Assembly (NCBI RefSeq): GCF_003480315.1 | Contig: NZ_QUIV01000013.1 | Coordinates: forward strand, 1-64,000 | Direction of reading: 5' to 3' | Source: Clostridium sp. AM33-3 | GTDB taxonomy: Bacteria; Bacillota; Clostridia; Lachnospirales; Lachnospiraceae | Length of the DNA stretch: 64,000 bases | Shown: one piece after another, positions 33,911-42,854 of the stretch | How positions within the stretch are numbered: the first letter of the stretch is position 1 | How the letters are laid out: each line of letters opens with the position of its first letter | The notes under the pieces: model-generated | Seen by the model: the letters and a program-made list of their open reading frames with translations, nothing else | What the model was told of the DNA's origin: nothing | Database searches by the model: none | Program-made: the position numbers and the translations under genes

Positions 33911-34642
33911 TTAACGGCAGAATTCTTCGAAATAATGCTGATACGTCGCATAGATCCAGTCGCAATGCTGAAGCATATAAAAGAATGCATATTCCGGATC
34001 ATGGTCTTTGACTGCCTTCAGAATATTTCCATGCTGCTTTCGTATTTCTGCCTTGTAGGATTCCTGCTGCACCGGAACGATCAGCGGAAGCGCTGTGATC
34101 GCGTTGGACGGCGGCACCGTTGCTTCCCAGATCTGCTTCATGAGCGGATTTCTCAGGATTTCCCACAGACAGCCATGGAAAGACTGAAGACCGGTTCCCT
34201 TCTGGATCCGGATAGACGGCTCTGCCTGCTCTGCAGTCTCAGAATCATGCTCAAATGCATATTCCAGCTGACGGATATCCTGCTCTGTTGCCATGATGGC
34301 TGCCTGCTTTGCGATAGAAGGCTCAATGACGCGTCTGGCCAGCGTAGACTGTTCAAACAAATGCCAGTAGGTTTCTGCCTGATCCCGGAGTTCGCCCGGA
34401 TCCAGAATGCTTTTCCAGTCCACCGCGACGATGCTGCCCTTTCCCTTCCGGGTTTCAATGATGCCGCTGTCACTGAGCATTTTCAAAGCCTGCCGGACTG
34501 TCACACGGCTGACTCCCATCAGCTCCATAAGCTCCTTCTCACTTGGGATCAGATCTCCCTTTTTGTATTCTCCGCTCCGCACAGAATCCTTAATGCGGTT
34601 AAATACCTGTTCATACAGTGGATTACTTGATAATTTGTTCAC
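33911..34642 (-). CDS. GntR (FadR-subfamily) regulator
   Basis: 243 residues from a GTG at 34642 with AAAAAGGAGG six bases upstream; earlier in-frame ATGs lack such a site. The N-terminal winged helix (GDLIPSEKELMELMGVSRVT, VRQALKMLSDSGIIETRKGKG) is followed by a helical FCD-type ligand domain (residues about 90-235). It heads the leftward unit with the PatB-type enzyme and permease and probably represses it until its ligand binds. Confidence 0.9.
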   Translation of the reverse strand: MNKLSSNPLYEQVFNRIKDSVRSGEYKKGDLIPSEKELMELMGVSRVTVRQALKMLSDSGIIETRKGKGSIVAVDWKSILDPGELRDQAETYWHLFEQSTLARRVIEPSIAKQAAIMATEQDIRQLEYAFEHDSETAEQAEPSIRIQKGTGLQSFHGCLWEILRNPLMKQIWEATVPPSNAITALPLIVPVQQESYKAEIRKQHGNILKAVKDHDPEYAFFYMLQHCDWIYATYQHYFEEFCR

Positions 34643-34690
34643 AATATCCTCCTTTTTCATCTCCTGTATGCTGTTCTCAGCATACAACAT

Positions 34691-34890
34691 GTAATATAAT
34701 AAGTCAAGTTGTTATTGGCATTTTTCTTGTTAATTCTCAATTTGTTTCTGTTTTTTTGTCTCTTTTTACTATTTATGATGTTTTTGAAGCATTTTCCCTT
34801 TGTTTTTTTCGTCAATGCATAAGATTCTTAGCTAGCCTGTATTAATACATGTTATTCCCGGCATCGTTATTTTTTTATAAATATATCGGC
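34691..34890. other. A+T-rich intergenic stretch upstream of GntR gene
   Basis: About 200 bases with no gene. It is strongly A+T-rich and should contain the GntR promoter, but I could not place -35 and -10 boxes with confidence. Confidence 0.4.
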
Positions 34891-34938
34891 AAAAAACAAG
34901 AACGCAGCCGCAGACCTTGGTCAGTCTGTCCTGCGTTC
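34891..34938 (-). terminator. terminator of EAL gene
   Basis: On the minus strand GAACGCAG/CTGCGTTC (34900-34907, 34931-34938) with CAGAC/GTCTG pairing inside, followed by a T-rich run. Confidence 0.8.
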
Positions 34939-34946
34939 CTGTATTC

Positions 34947-36347
34947 TCAGCGTTTTAATTTTTCACGTTCCTGGTCAATGAGACTTTTGGTGGCATCTGC
35001 CGACTTCCCAAGCACCTCAGCCAGAAGCTCCTGTGGGATCGTCGGTGCATAATAAAATCCCTGCTGGTATACGCAGCCAAACTTTTTCAGAATGTCAAGC
35101 TGACGCTGTGTTTCCACACCCTCCGCGATCAGGCGTTTGCCAAGCTTTTCGGATGCCCGGATCAGGCATTCCACGATCGGTTCCGATCTCGGATCACTTT
35201 CCAGCTGCCACATAAACATACGCTCAAACTTCAGCGTATCCACCGGAAGCTCCAGAATCCTGCTGATTCCGGAATAGCCGGAGCCAAAGTTATTCAGGAT
35301 CAGTTCAACTCCAAGCTCCTTCAACTGCTGCATCACGATCTCCAGGATGACCGCATCCATAGCCAGCGCATATTCATCAATCTCGATCGCCAGCTTTCCG
35401 GATGGAATCTGGTATGTCTCGATCATGCGCCGGACCGTATCCACAAAATTCTCCTGAAGGATCAGCACCGGAGAAACTGCAATTGCAATGGACTCATACT
35501 CCACGCCCTTTTTCTCCAGTTCTGCAATTGCCTGTGCAACCCGTTCCAGGGCATAGTATTCCACGCTGCTGATCTGGCCGGTATCCTCCGCGATCGGTAC
35601 AAACTCCGCACTTCCTACCATGCCGATGTCCTTTACAAACATACGCATATAATATTCTGCACGGACAAAACGTTTCTCTTCTGTGTTGTAGGTCGGACGG
35701 AAGCGAATCTCCAGTTCATGATTTTCCAGCGCTGTTCCGATATAACGGGCGATCGCCTGCTTGCGCAGATATGCTGCATGGAGTTTGGAATCATATACCG
35801 CATACTGGTTGCTTCCGCTTTCCGCTGCCTTGCTGACAGCCAGATCCAGATATTTTAACAGATCATCTGTATTTCCCGCATAACCGGGATAAGAGCAGAC
35901 ACCGATCTGACAGGAGCACATACAGTCTGTCCCGCCGATCTTCCAGCTCTGGGAGAAGCGGTTCAGGATTTCCTCAACAAGCCGTACAGCCTGTCCCTGC
36001 GTTCTGTTTCTCAGGATCGCGATAAATTCCACACCGACATAGCGGTAAACCGTGCAGCCTGTCTCTTCCCGAAGATATTTCAAAATTTCCTTTAACAATG
36101 CTTCACAATAGGAAAAGCCGAACAGCTCATTCATGCGCTTGAAATTTTCGATATAAAACTTCAGAACCACGCCCTGTCCGTCACCGGATAACGCACGCTC
36201 CAGCTGACGGCGGCAGACCATGCGGTCGCCGCTGACTTCATTTTCTTCTGTATTGTCTGCATCTGGAAGCGGTTCTGCACTCAGCCCGGTTCTCTTTTCT
36301 GCTGAAGCATACTCCGTTTCCTGTTTCTTCTTTCCAAATAATCCCAC
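34947..36347 (-). CDS. degenerate GGDEF-EAL protein
   Basis: 466 residues, cytoplasmic. The first half is a GGDEF-like domain in which the signature reads YVGVEF, so cyclase activity is lost. The second half is EAL-like, but the EALLR motif reads EYYMR, the DDFGTG metal loop reads NNFGSG and the lysine site KxD reads KFE; EGVET is kept. Loss of both Asp of the metal site argues against phosphodiesterase activity. The protein may act as a c-di-GMP receptor or protein-interaction scaffold. It precedes no obvious partner. Confidence 0.85.
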   Translation of the reverse strand: MGLFGKKKQETEYASAEKRTGLSAEPLPDADNTEENEVSGDRMVCRRQLERALSGDGQGVVLKFYIENFKRMNELFGFSYCEALLKEILKYLREETGCTVYRYVGVEFIAILRNRTQGQAVRLVEEILNRFSQSWKIGGTDCMCSCQIGVCSYPGYAGNTDDLLKYLDLAVSKAAESGSNQYAVYDSKLHAAYLRKQAIARYIGTALENHELEIRFRPTYNTEEKRFVRAEYYMRMFVKDIGMVGSAEFVPIAEDTGQISSVEYYALERVAQAIAELEKKGVEYESIAIAVSPVLILQENFVDTVRRMIETYQIPSGKLAIEIDEYALAMDAVILEIVMQQLKELGVELILNNFGSGYSGISRILELPVDTLKFERMFMWQLESDPRSEPIVECLIRASEKLGKRLIAEGVETQRQLDILKKFGCVYQQGFYYAPTIPQELLAEVLGKSADATKSLIDQEREKLKR

Positions 36348-36374
36348 AATACGTTCCTCCTCTCAACTGTCTGT

Positions 36375-37196
36375 TTACTTGCACTGCTCTGCTGCCATGT
36401 CACGGTCCAGCTGTGTCAGCTTCTCTACGATCTCCCTGCAGATTTCTTCCGGATTTTTGCCATCAGTTGCTACCGTAACATCTGCAGCTGCCTCATAAAG
36501 CGCGCGGCGTTTTTCCTGCAGTCCGGCAATAAAATCCACGTTCATGTGGTCATTCAGGATCGGACGCTCAGTGCTGTCCTTGACACGATTGTAAACGGTT
36601 TCCGGTGTCGCAGTCAGAAGCACGACACGGCCATGCTTCTTCATGTGATCCTTGTTATCTTCCCGGACCACCACACCGCCGCCGCAGGAAACAATGGTCT
36701 GCTTGCTCTTCTGAAGCTCGATCAGTGTGTTGCACTCCAGATTCCTGAAATACACCTCACCGTATTCCGCGAAAATCTCAGAAATAGACATCCCCTGCTT
36801 ATCGACGATCAGCTGATCCATCTCCACATAGTTCATCTCCAGCTGACGCTTCAGTTCCTTGGCAATGGTGCTCTTTCCTGCACCCATAAACCCGATCAGG
36901 AAAATATTGTAGTTGAACAGGGCCTTTGCCTGAATCTTTCGGCTGTTCTTCACAATGTATTTGAAGATATTCAGGATCTCCTCCTCAAATGCATTGTCTC
37001 CCAGCTTCTGCTTCAGGTTATCCTCCTGCTTTTTTTCCTGTTCCGGCTGCAGGATCGGGATTCCATTCTGTTTCTTATAAGCAATGATCTCCTGAATGCA
37101 TTCCATGCGGTCTACCAGCTGCTTGATGATAATGTCATCACATACTCCGATTTTTTTGCGGATCTCCTCGATTCTGTCATCCATTCTGTTGTCCAT
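36375..37196 (-). CDS. aroK: chorismate mutase-shikimate kinase fusion
   Basis: 273 residues from the ATG at 37196, with GAGGAGAAAG upstream. Residues 5-90 form an AroQ-type chorismate mutase (RIEEIRKKIGVCDDIIIKQL, RMECIQEIIAYKKQ); residues 100-270 are shikimate kinase with P-loop GFMGAGKST, MDQLIVDK, the GGGVVVR substrate loop and STERPIL lid. The fusion links phosphorylation of shikimate with the first step toward Phe/Tyr. Domain fusions of this order are known in Firmicutes. It lies 28 bases upstream of the EAL gene in the same direction. Confidence 0.9.
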   Translation of the reverse strand: MDNRMDDRIEEIRKKIGVCDDIIIKQLVDRMECIQEIIAYKKQNGIPILQPEQEKKQEDNLKQKLGDNAFEEEILNIFKYIVKNSRKIQAKALFNYNIFLIGFMGAGKSTIAKELKRQLEMNYVEMDQLIVDKQGMSISEIFAEYGEVYFRNLECNTLIELQKSKQTIVSCGGGVVVREDNKDHMKKHGRVVLLTATPETVYNRVKDSTERPILNDHMNVDFIAGLQEKRRALYEAAADVTVATDGKNPEEICREIVEKLTQLDRDMAAEQCK

Positions 37197-37319
37197 TACA
37201 CTTTCTCCTCTTCCGGTCCCAATCAGCGTACATGTCACCGTGCTGCCTTCATTGTAGCACGTTCTGCTGATTCTGACTATATGATAATATCGTAGTAATA
37301 CTGTCCCCTAAACAGTAAG

Positions 37320-37349
37320 ATTCCGGATATCCTGCCAGATATCCGGAAT
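37320..37349. repeat. 12-bp inverted repeat between DMT and aroK genes
   Basis: ATTCCGGATATC (37320-37331) and GATATCCGGAAT (37338-37349) form a perfect stem with a 6-base loop. No U-tract follows on either strand, so it may be an operator or a processing hairpin as well as a weak terminator for the leftward DMT gene. Confidence 0.6.
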
Positions 37350-37461
37350 ATACAGTATGTTTTATGCAATTATATCAACAGTTTTCGAAACACGCAATAG
37401 TTTATCGCTTTAAAGTGTTAATTTTATGATAGCTGCAATGCAGGCCCGCAGGACAGTCTTC

Positions 37462-38331
37462 CTATTTTTTTGACGGCAGAAACGTGATCACAATGCCGGA
37501 GCAGATCAGGACCGCCCCCACAACAAACTGCCATGTGATCACCTCATGAAGAAGCAGCACTCCAAGCACCGCGGAAACCAGAGGCTGCAGCGGATAAAAC
37601 ATCGAGCAGGTGCTGGCGCTGAGCAGCTGCAGGCTCTTATTCCAGCAGGTATGCGCCACGGCAGTGCCAAACACTGCCACAAACAGACAGGCAAGAAGGG
37701 CAGCTGCTGTCGGATGACTCTGTGTCAGGAATACATTTTCCAGAACTGCAGCCGGAATATTGAACAACAGTGCTATGCACATGCCGTACAGAGCAATCTG
37801 CACCGGATCATAATAGCCGGAGATTTTGCGGATAGAAACCGATGCCGCAGACCACAGTACCACAGAACCGGCCGAAAGCAGGATTCCCAGCGGATTGATC
37901 TGCATGCTTCCATTGCCCAGTATAATGTAAACACCGATCAGGGACACTACAATGCTGAGCACATTTTTCCAGGTGATCTTTTCCTTCAGAAAGACTGCTG
38001 CCAGGATAGAGATCATAACCGGATTTAAGGAATTGATCAGGGATGCCAGAGAGCCTGACAGAAGCGCGGTGCCTCCCAGCTGAAGAATGATCGCGGCAAA
38101 ATAGCCGAGTCCGCCCAAAATCAGCAGATATGGCCAGTGCTCCTTCGCTATCTTCTTATGACCGCCCTTCCACTTCAAAATTCCGTACAGACAGACTACC
38201 GATACGAGATAGCGGCAGAACGACACCGTAACCGGCCCCATCACCGCGAGCGCATATTTGCTCACGACATAAATACTTCCCCAGCAAAAAAAGGTGATTA
38301 ATAAATAAAGATATCCTGCATTGCGTTTCAT
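37462..38331 (-). CDS. EamA/DMT-family transporter
   Basis: 289 residues from the ATG at 38331 with GAGGAAGG upstream. Ten hydrophobic helices in two EamA repeats (LLITFFCWGSIYVVSKYALA; later VLWSAASVSIRKISG), typical of drug/metabolite exporters, often for amino acids or aromatic metabolites. Neighbours in aromatic metabolism suggest an aromatic substrate; unproven. Confidence 0.88.
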   Translation of the reverse strand: MKRNAGYLYLLITFFCWGSIYVVSKYALAVMGPVTVSFCRYLVSVVCLYGILKWKGGHKKIAKEHWPYLLILGGLGYFAAIILQLGGTALLSGSLASLINSLNPVMISILAAVFLKEKITWKNVLSIVVSLIGVYIILGNGSMQINPLGILLSAGSVVLWSAASVSIRKISGYYDPVQIALYGMCIALLFNIPAAVLENVFLTQSHPTAAALLACLFVAVFGTAVAHTCWNKSLQLLSASTCSMFYPLQPLVSAVLGVLLLHEVITWQFVVGAVLICSGIVITFLPSKK

Positions 38332-38369
38332 GGTATGGTTCCTTCCTCTTTTTCCTTTGAATGTCATAT

Positions 38370-38396
38370 AGCCGTTCAGCTCATAGCTGAACGGCT
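38370..38396. terminator. strong hairpin between chorismate mutase-like and DMT genes
   Basis: A perfect 12-bp stem AGCCGTTCAGCT/AGCTGAACGGCT with a 3-base loop. The T-run follows on the plus strand, opposite to the flanking leftward genes, so its role for them is uncertain: partial terminator, RNA stabiliser, or end of an antisense transcript. Confidence 0.55.
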
Positions 38397-38406
38397 TTGT
38401 TGTTTT

Positions 38407-38967
38407 TTACTGTAATGATAAAATCTGAAAATTCTCTGCTTCTTTTCCAAGCTGGCAAACAAGTCTTCTCATATCTGACTGGTTTAAATTTCCATGCAGC
38501 TGTATGGTCACCTGCTGCTCATTGCCCTGACTTTTTAATTCCATATGATCGATCGGGATCTCATTTAACCGGATCATATTCAGATACAGGTTCAGACTGC
38601 TTTTTTCCCGGTGATCGGTAAAGCTTACTGTAATCTGCTCATGAGAAACATGCTCATCCAGGCCGGCCTGCTTTAGAGCCTCAGCAATTACCTGCTCCTG
38701 CATTTCTGTCAGGATTCCGTACTGGTATCTGCGGCAGACACTCATCAGGTGACGAAGAAACATTTCATATTCTCTTTTCACGCTGACATCCACATCGCCT
38801 GTACGCTTTAAAATAATCTCATTCTCCCGGTCCGGCACAAACACATCAGAACCGTTTTCTGCCTTTGCAGCAGCCACATGTTCCGCACATGCCATCCGTT
38901 CTAAAAACAGCGGTTTGATCTGGGTATCCACGCTGTCAATCATCTTCCGCACTTCTTCTAATGTCAT
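38407..38967 (-). CDS. chorismate mutase-like protein with C-terminal extension
   Basis: 186 residues from the ATG at 38967, preceded by AAATGGAGG. Residues 1-80 match AroQ chorismate mutase (TLEEVRKMIDSVDTQIKPLF, RMACAEHVAAAKAENG, PDREN). The C-terminal 80 residues (HMELKSQGNEQQVTIQLHGN) look like an ACT-type regulatory fold, but no prephenate dehydratase or dehydrogenase domain is present. It is encoded 38 bases after the FAD oxidoreductase. A mutase regulated by aromatic amino acids is likely. Confidence 0.8.
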   Translation of the reverse strand: MTLEEVRKMIDSVDTQIKPLFLERMACAEHVAAAKAENGSDVFVPDRENEIILKRTGDVDVSVKREYEMFLRHLMSVCRRYQYGILTEMQEQVIAEALKQAGLDEHVSHEQITVSFTDHREKSSLNLYLNMIRLNEIPIDHMELKSQGNEQQVTIQLHGNLNQSDMRRLVCQLGKEAENFQILSLQ

Positions 38968-39004
38968 TCTTAACCTCCATTTCGCATTGGCACATTTTCC
39001 AATT

Positions 39005-40264
39005 CTACACCAAAGCACCCTGTTTTTTCAAGATTTTCTGGATATGTTCTATATTTACAGCACCATCCAGGGCCTGGCAGGCTGCACCGACACCCGCCGC
39101 ATGACCTGTTGCAAAACAGGTTCCCATAACACGGACGGCTGCAAAAGCAGCCTCGTCTGCAGATATCATTCTTCCTGCGCCATACAGGTTTCTGATATTT
39201 TCAGACTGCAGGGCACCCAGCGGAATATCAAAATAGCTACCTTCCTTTACTTCCAGATAGGTTGCCATCTTATTGATATCCTTGTGGATCTCCGGCTTCC
39301 AGCCGCCGCGGGCCACACTGTTATCCCGTTTTCTTCTGGTAAGCACATCATCCACGGTGATCGTCTCTTTTCCAACCAGTTTTCTGGTCTCACGGAACCC
39401 GAGTGCCGGTCCTATCACAGCCAACTCTGCATGCTCCATACCCGGCATATAGGTTCTTAATGCCTGTACATAGCTTAGTACCTGCTTTCTGGTCTCGCGC
39501 TCCATTCTGGTAAGTGCCTCTGCGTTCAGTGCATCCGGGATAATGCTCGGAAGAAGAACTCCTACAATATTAGATCCTTCTTTTTTTAAGATAAAGCCCT
39601 TCTCCCTTGTGAGGTTGGGGATTCCGTCTTCTTTTGCCTTCACAACGGCACGCTCCACCGCAGCCGGAGACATATCGCAGCTGGTGTCCACGCCGCTTAA
39701 GCGAAACGGCATGGTTGCCGCCTGCGGGCATCCGTCATCGCCGCCCCATACCAGGTGTGCCCCGGCAAGGCGGGCAAGATTGGCGTCTCCGGATGCATCC
39801 ACAAAGGCCTTCGCAGCTACCGTAAAGGTACCCTCATCATCCACACAGTGAATTGCCGTAATGGTTCCGTTTTCCGTATCTGCACCAATTACAGACGTAT
39901 GCAGGAGGTAATCCACCCGTTCTTTCTCCAGCAGATTGTCCATGGCACATTTTAAATACTCAGGCTGAAAATTAATATTGCGGTTTCCGGTTGCAGAAAT
40001 AACGTAGTCCACAGTCGGACCAAGTGCCTCCATCTCATTTAACACAAGCCGACCGACTCCTTCTACAACCCGTACCGGATTTTCCCCACAGGTGTAAAAC
40101 CCGCAGAAAGCGCTGACTCCGGAATTGGTAGCTTCACCGCCAAGATAAGCATTCCGCTCGATCAGAAGCGTTTTCGCTCCCGTCTTCGCAGCTCCAACTG
40201 CTGCAGATACTCCGGCAGTTCCTCCTCCAACAACGACTACGTCATACTGCTGCAAACGTTCCAT
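39005..40264 (-). CDS. FAD-dependent oxidoreductase (FAD_oxidored family)
   Basis: 419 residues. Dinucleotide motif VVVGGGTAGVSAAVGAAKTGAKTL (shown in part) at the N-terminus, LIERNAYLGGEATNSGV, ASGDANLARLAGA and a C-terminal RNLYGAGRMISADEAAF. These fit the PF12831 FAD_oxidored group of broad, mostly unknown specificity, related to fumarate reductase-like flavoproteins. It lies between an SLC13 carrier and the chorismate mutase-like gene, so a carboxylated ring such as quinate or a dehydro derivative is a reasonable substrate guess. Confidence 0.85.
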   Translation of the reverse strand: MERLQQYDVVVVGGGTAGVSAAVGAAKTGAKTLLIERNAYLGGEATNSGVSAFCGFYTCGENPVRVVEGVGRLVLNEMEALGPTVDYVISATGNRNINFQPEYLKCAMDNLLEKERVDYLLHTSVIGADTENGTITAIHCVDDEGTFTVAAKAFVDASGDANLARLAGAHLVWGGDDGCPQAATMPFRLSGVDTSCDMSPAAVERAVVKAKEDGIPNLTREKGFILKKEGSNIVGVLLPSIIPDALNAEALTRMERETRKQVLSYVQALRTYMPGMEHAELAVIGPALGFRETRKLVGKETITVDDVLTRRKRDNSVARGGWKPEIHKDINKMATYLEVKEGSYFDIPLGALQSENIRNLYGAGRMISADEAAFAAVRVMGTCFATGHAAGVGAACQALDGAVNIEHIQKILKKQGALV

Positions 40265-40285
40265 AATCCTCTATACTCCTTTTTC

Positions 40286-41746
40286 TTAACCAATGATGAG
40301 TGTTCCCAGCGGATATGCAAAGAAGGTCAGCACAACCAGTGCCATCAGTGCAAAAATTCCGCCCCAGATAAACATGTCTTTGGTCGTGGTCCATCCGGAA
40401 CCGATTGCTACGGTGTTGATGGTACTCTGACCTGCCGGTGTCATGTTGCTGACAGCGGCTGCAAAACCAACCATGCATACAACTGCGCCAACGCTTACTG
40501 CTCCTGCCGGAAGTGCAGTTAAAACAGACAGTGCTACTGCGCTTACTACGGTTGTGGTAACAATGTTGGAAGAGAAGTTTGTCTCAAGCAGTGCCCACAG
40601 CATAAAGAATAAGATCATGCCGGTAACCGGGAGTGCTGCAGTTAACGGAGACAGGGAAGCGGTCAGCCAGTCGCTGATTCCAATATCTGCGTTGGTTAAG
40701 CAGGAACCAAGCCAGGTTGCCGCACCGGTCATCAGGATACTGCCCCACAGGATTCCTTTGGTTACGCCTTCCTTAAAGTTTAAGATACGCTCGCCATCTA
40801 CTTTGGTGATAAAGAGAAGGATGCATCCTAATAACGGCGGCATTGCGGTAGACCAGCTGTTGATGGTCTTGTAAAGCTCCGGGAAGCTGCCCTTGATCAG
40901 GCTCGGGCCAACCCATAAGAATACAGTTAAACCTACTACAGAAAGAATAATTTTCTCTTTGGTATCTGCCTTTGGAACGGTTCCGCGCAGTCCCATTGCA
41001 TTTTCCGGTTTGATCTCATGGATATCATCCGGACGGTAAATGAACTTAAACACCAGAATTAATAAGATGATCAGCAGAATGCCGGTCGGGATCCCCATTG
41101 CCATGTATTGGAACTGGTTGACATCATTTCCGGTTGCTGCGGTGTAATAACCGATTGCCATGGTCGGCCATACATGTCCGATTGCGGTCATACCGGAGGA
41201 AAGGCTGATGCAGAATGCCGTTCCCATCATGATCATATTTCCGGTTTTGCCGCCCTTCTTCACACCGAGTACCTGGAAGATATCCTCAAGGAAAGGCATA
41301 AATGCAACGAACAGAACAGACGGGGATACGAATAACCCCATGAAGGTAACTGCCGCAAACAGGAAACATACAAAATACCACGGTCCCTTTCTTGCAATCT
41401 TATTGGTAATAAAAGATACCGTACACCGTCTTACAAAATTTGTCTTGGAAAGCGGATATACCAGCATAAAGGTAAAGATCAGGAACGCTACGGTCGTATT
41501 GCCGAATGCGCCTGAAAAGGTTTTTGAAAAACCGAATGTCGGGATAAATCCAAGTGCCAGTAAGGTGATCATGCTCGGCCAGTCAATGGAAATGGTAATC
41601 CACATGAGCAGGGAACCGAAGAATACGCCAAGTACTCCGATTGCCTCAGAGGAAAGACCTCCAAATGGCGGTACAAATCTTGACCCGATCATGATTGCCA
41701 GCGACAGGATCAAAAAGATTGTGTCTTTGCTGCTTTTGTTGTTCAT
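40286..41746 (-). CDS. SLC13/DASS-family carboxylate transporter
   Basis: 486 residues, about twelve membrane helices, with FGNTTVAFLIFTFMLVYPLS and the SNMTPAGQS motif near the C-terminus (the family's SNxxTP-like site). These carriers take up di- and tricarboxylates or related acids with Na+. It is divergent from the LysR gene at 41938 and co-oriented with the FAD oxidoreductase, which starts 21 bases after its stop. The LysR protein probably controls it. Confidence 0.88.
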   Translation of the reverse strand: MNNKSSKDTIFLILSLAIMIGSRFVPPFGGLSSEAIGVLGVFFGSLLMWITISIDWPSMITLLALGFIPTFGFSKTFSGAFGNTTVAFLIFTFMLVYPLSKTNFVRRCTVSFITNKIARKGPWYFVCFLFAAVTFMGLFVSPSVLFVAFMPFLEDIFQVLGVKKGGKTGNMIMMGTAFCISLSSGMTAIGHVWPTMAIGYYTAATGNDVNQFQYMAMGIPTGILLIILLILVFKFIYRPDDIHEIKPENAMGLRGTVPKADTKEKIILSVVGLTVFLWVGPSLIKGSFPELYKTINSWSTAMPPLLGCILLFITKVDGERILNFKEGVTKGILWGSILMTGAATWLGSCLTNADIGISDWLTASLSPLTAALPVTGMILFFMLWALLETNFSSNIVTTTVVSAVALSVLTALPAGAVSVGAVVCMVGFAAAVSNMTPAGQSTINTVAIGSGWTTTKDMFIWGGIFALMALVVLTFFAYPLGTLIIG

Positions 41747-41800
41747 AATGAAACCCCTTTCTCCTATTGGTGTTCTTTTGTTTTGTATTTCCTTGTAGCG

Positions 41801-41857
41801 TTATGATATAAAGTTTATTGACATTTGTAAAATATCATAATATTATCAAATCAATAA
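41801..41857. promoter_or_regulatory. LysR-type divergent operator region
   Basis: Two interleaved inverted repeats lie in the divergent gap: TTATGATAT (41801-41809) with ATATCATAA (41832-41840), and TTATTGA (41815-41821) with TCAATAA (41851-41857). LysR proteins bind such dyads between themselves and the target gene, here the SLC13 carrier. Confidence 0.65.
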
Positions 41858-41937
41858 GTTTTTCCTATATCATTGGATTTTTTTAGAAACATTTTACAAT
41901 TTTTTTATTTCTTACCAGGCAAAGGAGTTCGTTTCTC

Positions 41938-42843
41938 ATGCAAATGCAACAATTACGCTATTTTCTTGAAATCGCCAAAGAGAAAAACATCTCTGCGGCA
42001 GCCAAGAACCTGTATCTTTCCCAACCCTCCCTCTCCCAGCAGATCCGGAAACTGGAAGAGGAACTGGAGGTGCCGCTTCTCATCCGCCACTCCAAATCTG
42101 TCTCCCTGACAGATGCCGGAGAACAGTTTGCCCACCATGCCCGAAGAATCCTCGGCGGAGTCGACCAGCTCTCTGAACTCATGCACAAGCAAAGCTTATT
42201 AGAGGCCGGAACCTTAAAGATCGGTCTGTTATGGATTGCCGGATACACAAACCTGCTTCAGATTTTAAGCGACTACCACCGCCTGTATCCGGGTCTGAAT
42301 TATTCCTTCAGCGTAAACGGCAGCGCCCACTTACAGCAGATGCTTTTAGACCGCAAAATCCATGCCGCATTCATCATCGGCACGGAGGAGCAGCTGGATC
42401 AGGAACCGGATCTTTACTCCTGCAAAATTCAGGAAGACTTTTACTCCGTAATCGTATCCCGGCGCAATCCACTGGCATCCAGAAAAAGCCTTTCTGTTCT
42501 GGATTTAAGGGACTCTCCCATCATCATGCCCTCTCCTGCTTCCGCACTGCGAAAAAGCCTGGACCGGATTTTTGAGGAAGCTGGCATCACACCGAATATT
42601 CTCTGCGAAACCAGCCAGTCCGATCTGGTTATCCAGCTGGCCGCTCATGATCTCGGAGTCGGTATTTCCTCCAAAAGCATCGCCACAAGCGCACAGGATG
42701 GCACATACGCCATCGTGCCCTTTGAGAGCCGCCTTCACCGCTCCATTTATTATGTAACGTTAAAAGAGCTTCTGGATTATCCATCCATCCGCTCTTTTAC
42801 AAGGTATGTGAAACGTTATCAGTTGGAAAATAAAGCATTATGA
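41938..42843 (+). CDS. LysR-family transcriptional regulator
   Basis: 301 residues. N-terminal helix-turn-helix (MQQLRYFLEIAKEKNISAAA, then NLYLSQPSLSQQIRKLEEEL) and a LysR substrate domain (LKIGLLWIAGYTNLLQIL to the C-terminus). It lies between the divergent SLC13 gene and the convergent YdiB-like dehydrogenase. A carboxylate such as shikimate or quinate is the probable co-inducer; this is inference from the neighbours. Confidence 0.93.
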   Translation: MQMQQLRYFLEIAKEKNISAAAKNLYLSQPSLSQQIRKLEEELEVPLLIRHSKSVSLTDAGEQFAHHARRILGGVDQLSELMHKQSLLEAGTLKIGLLWIAGYTNLLQILSDYHRLYPGLNYSFSVNGSAHLQQMLLDRKIHAAFIIGTEEQLDQEPDLYSCKIQEDFYSVIVSRRNPLASRKSLSVLDLRDSPIIMPSPASALRKSLDRIFEEAGITPNILCETSQSDLVIQLAAHDLGVGISSKSIATSAQDGTYAIVPFESRLHRSIYYVTLKELLDYPSIRSFTRYVKRYQLENKAL

Positions 42844-42854
42844 ATTACAGAAAC

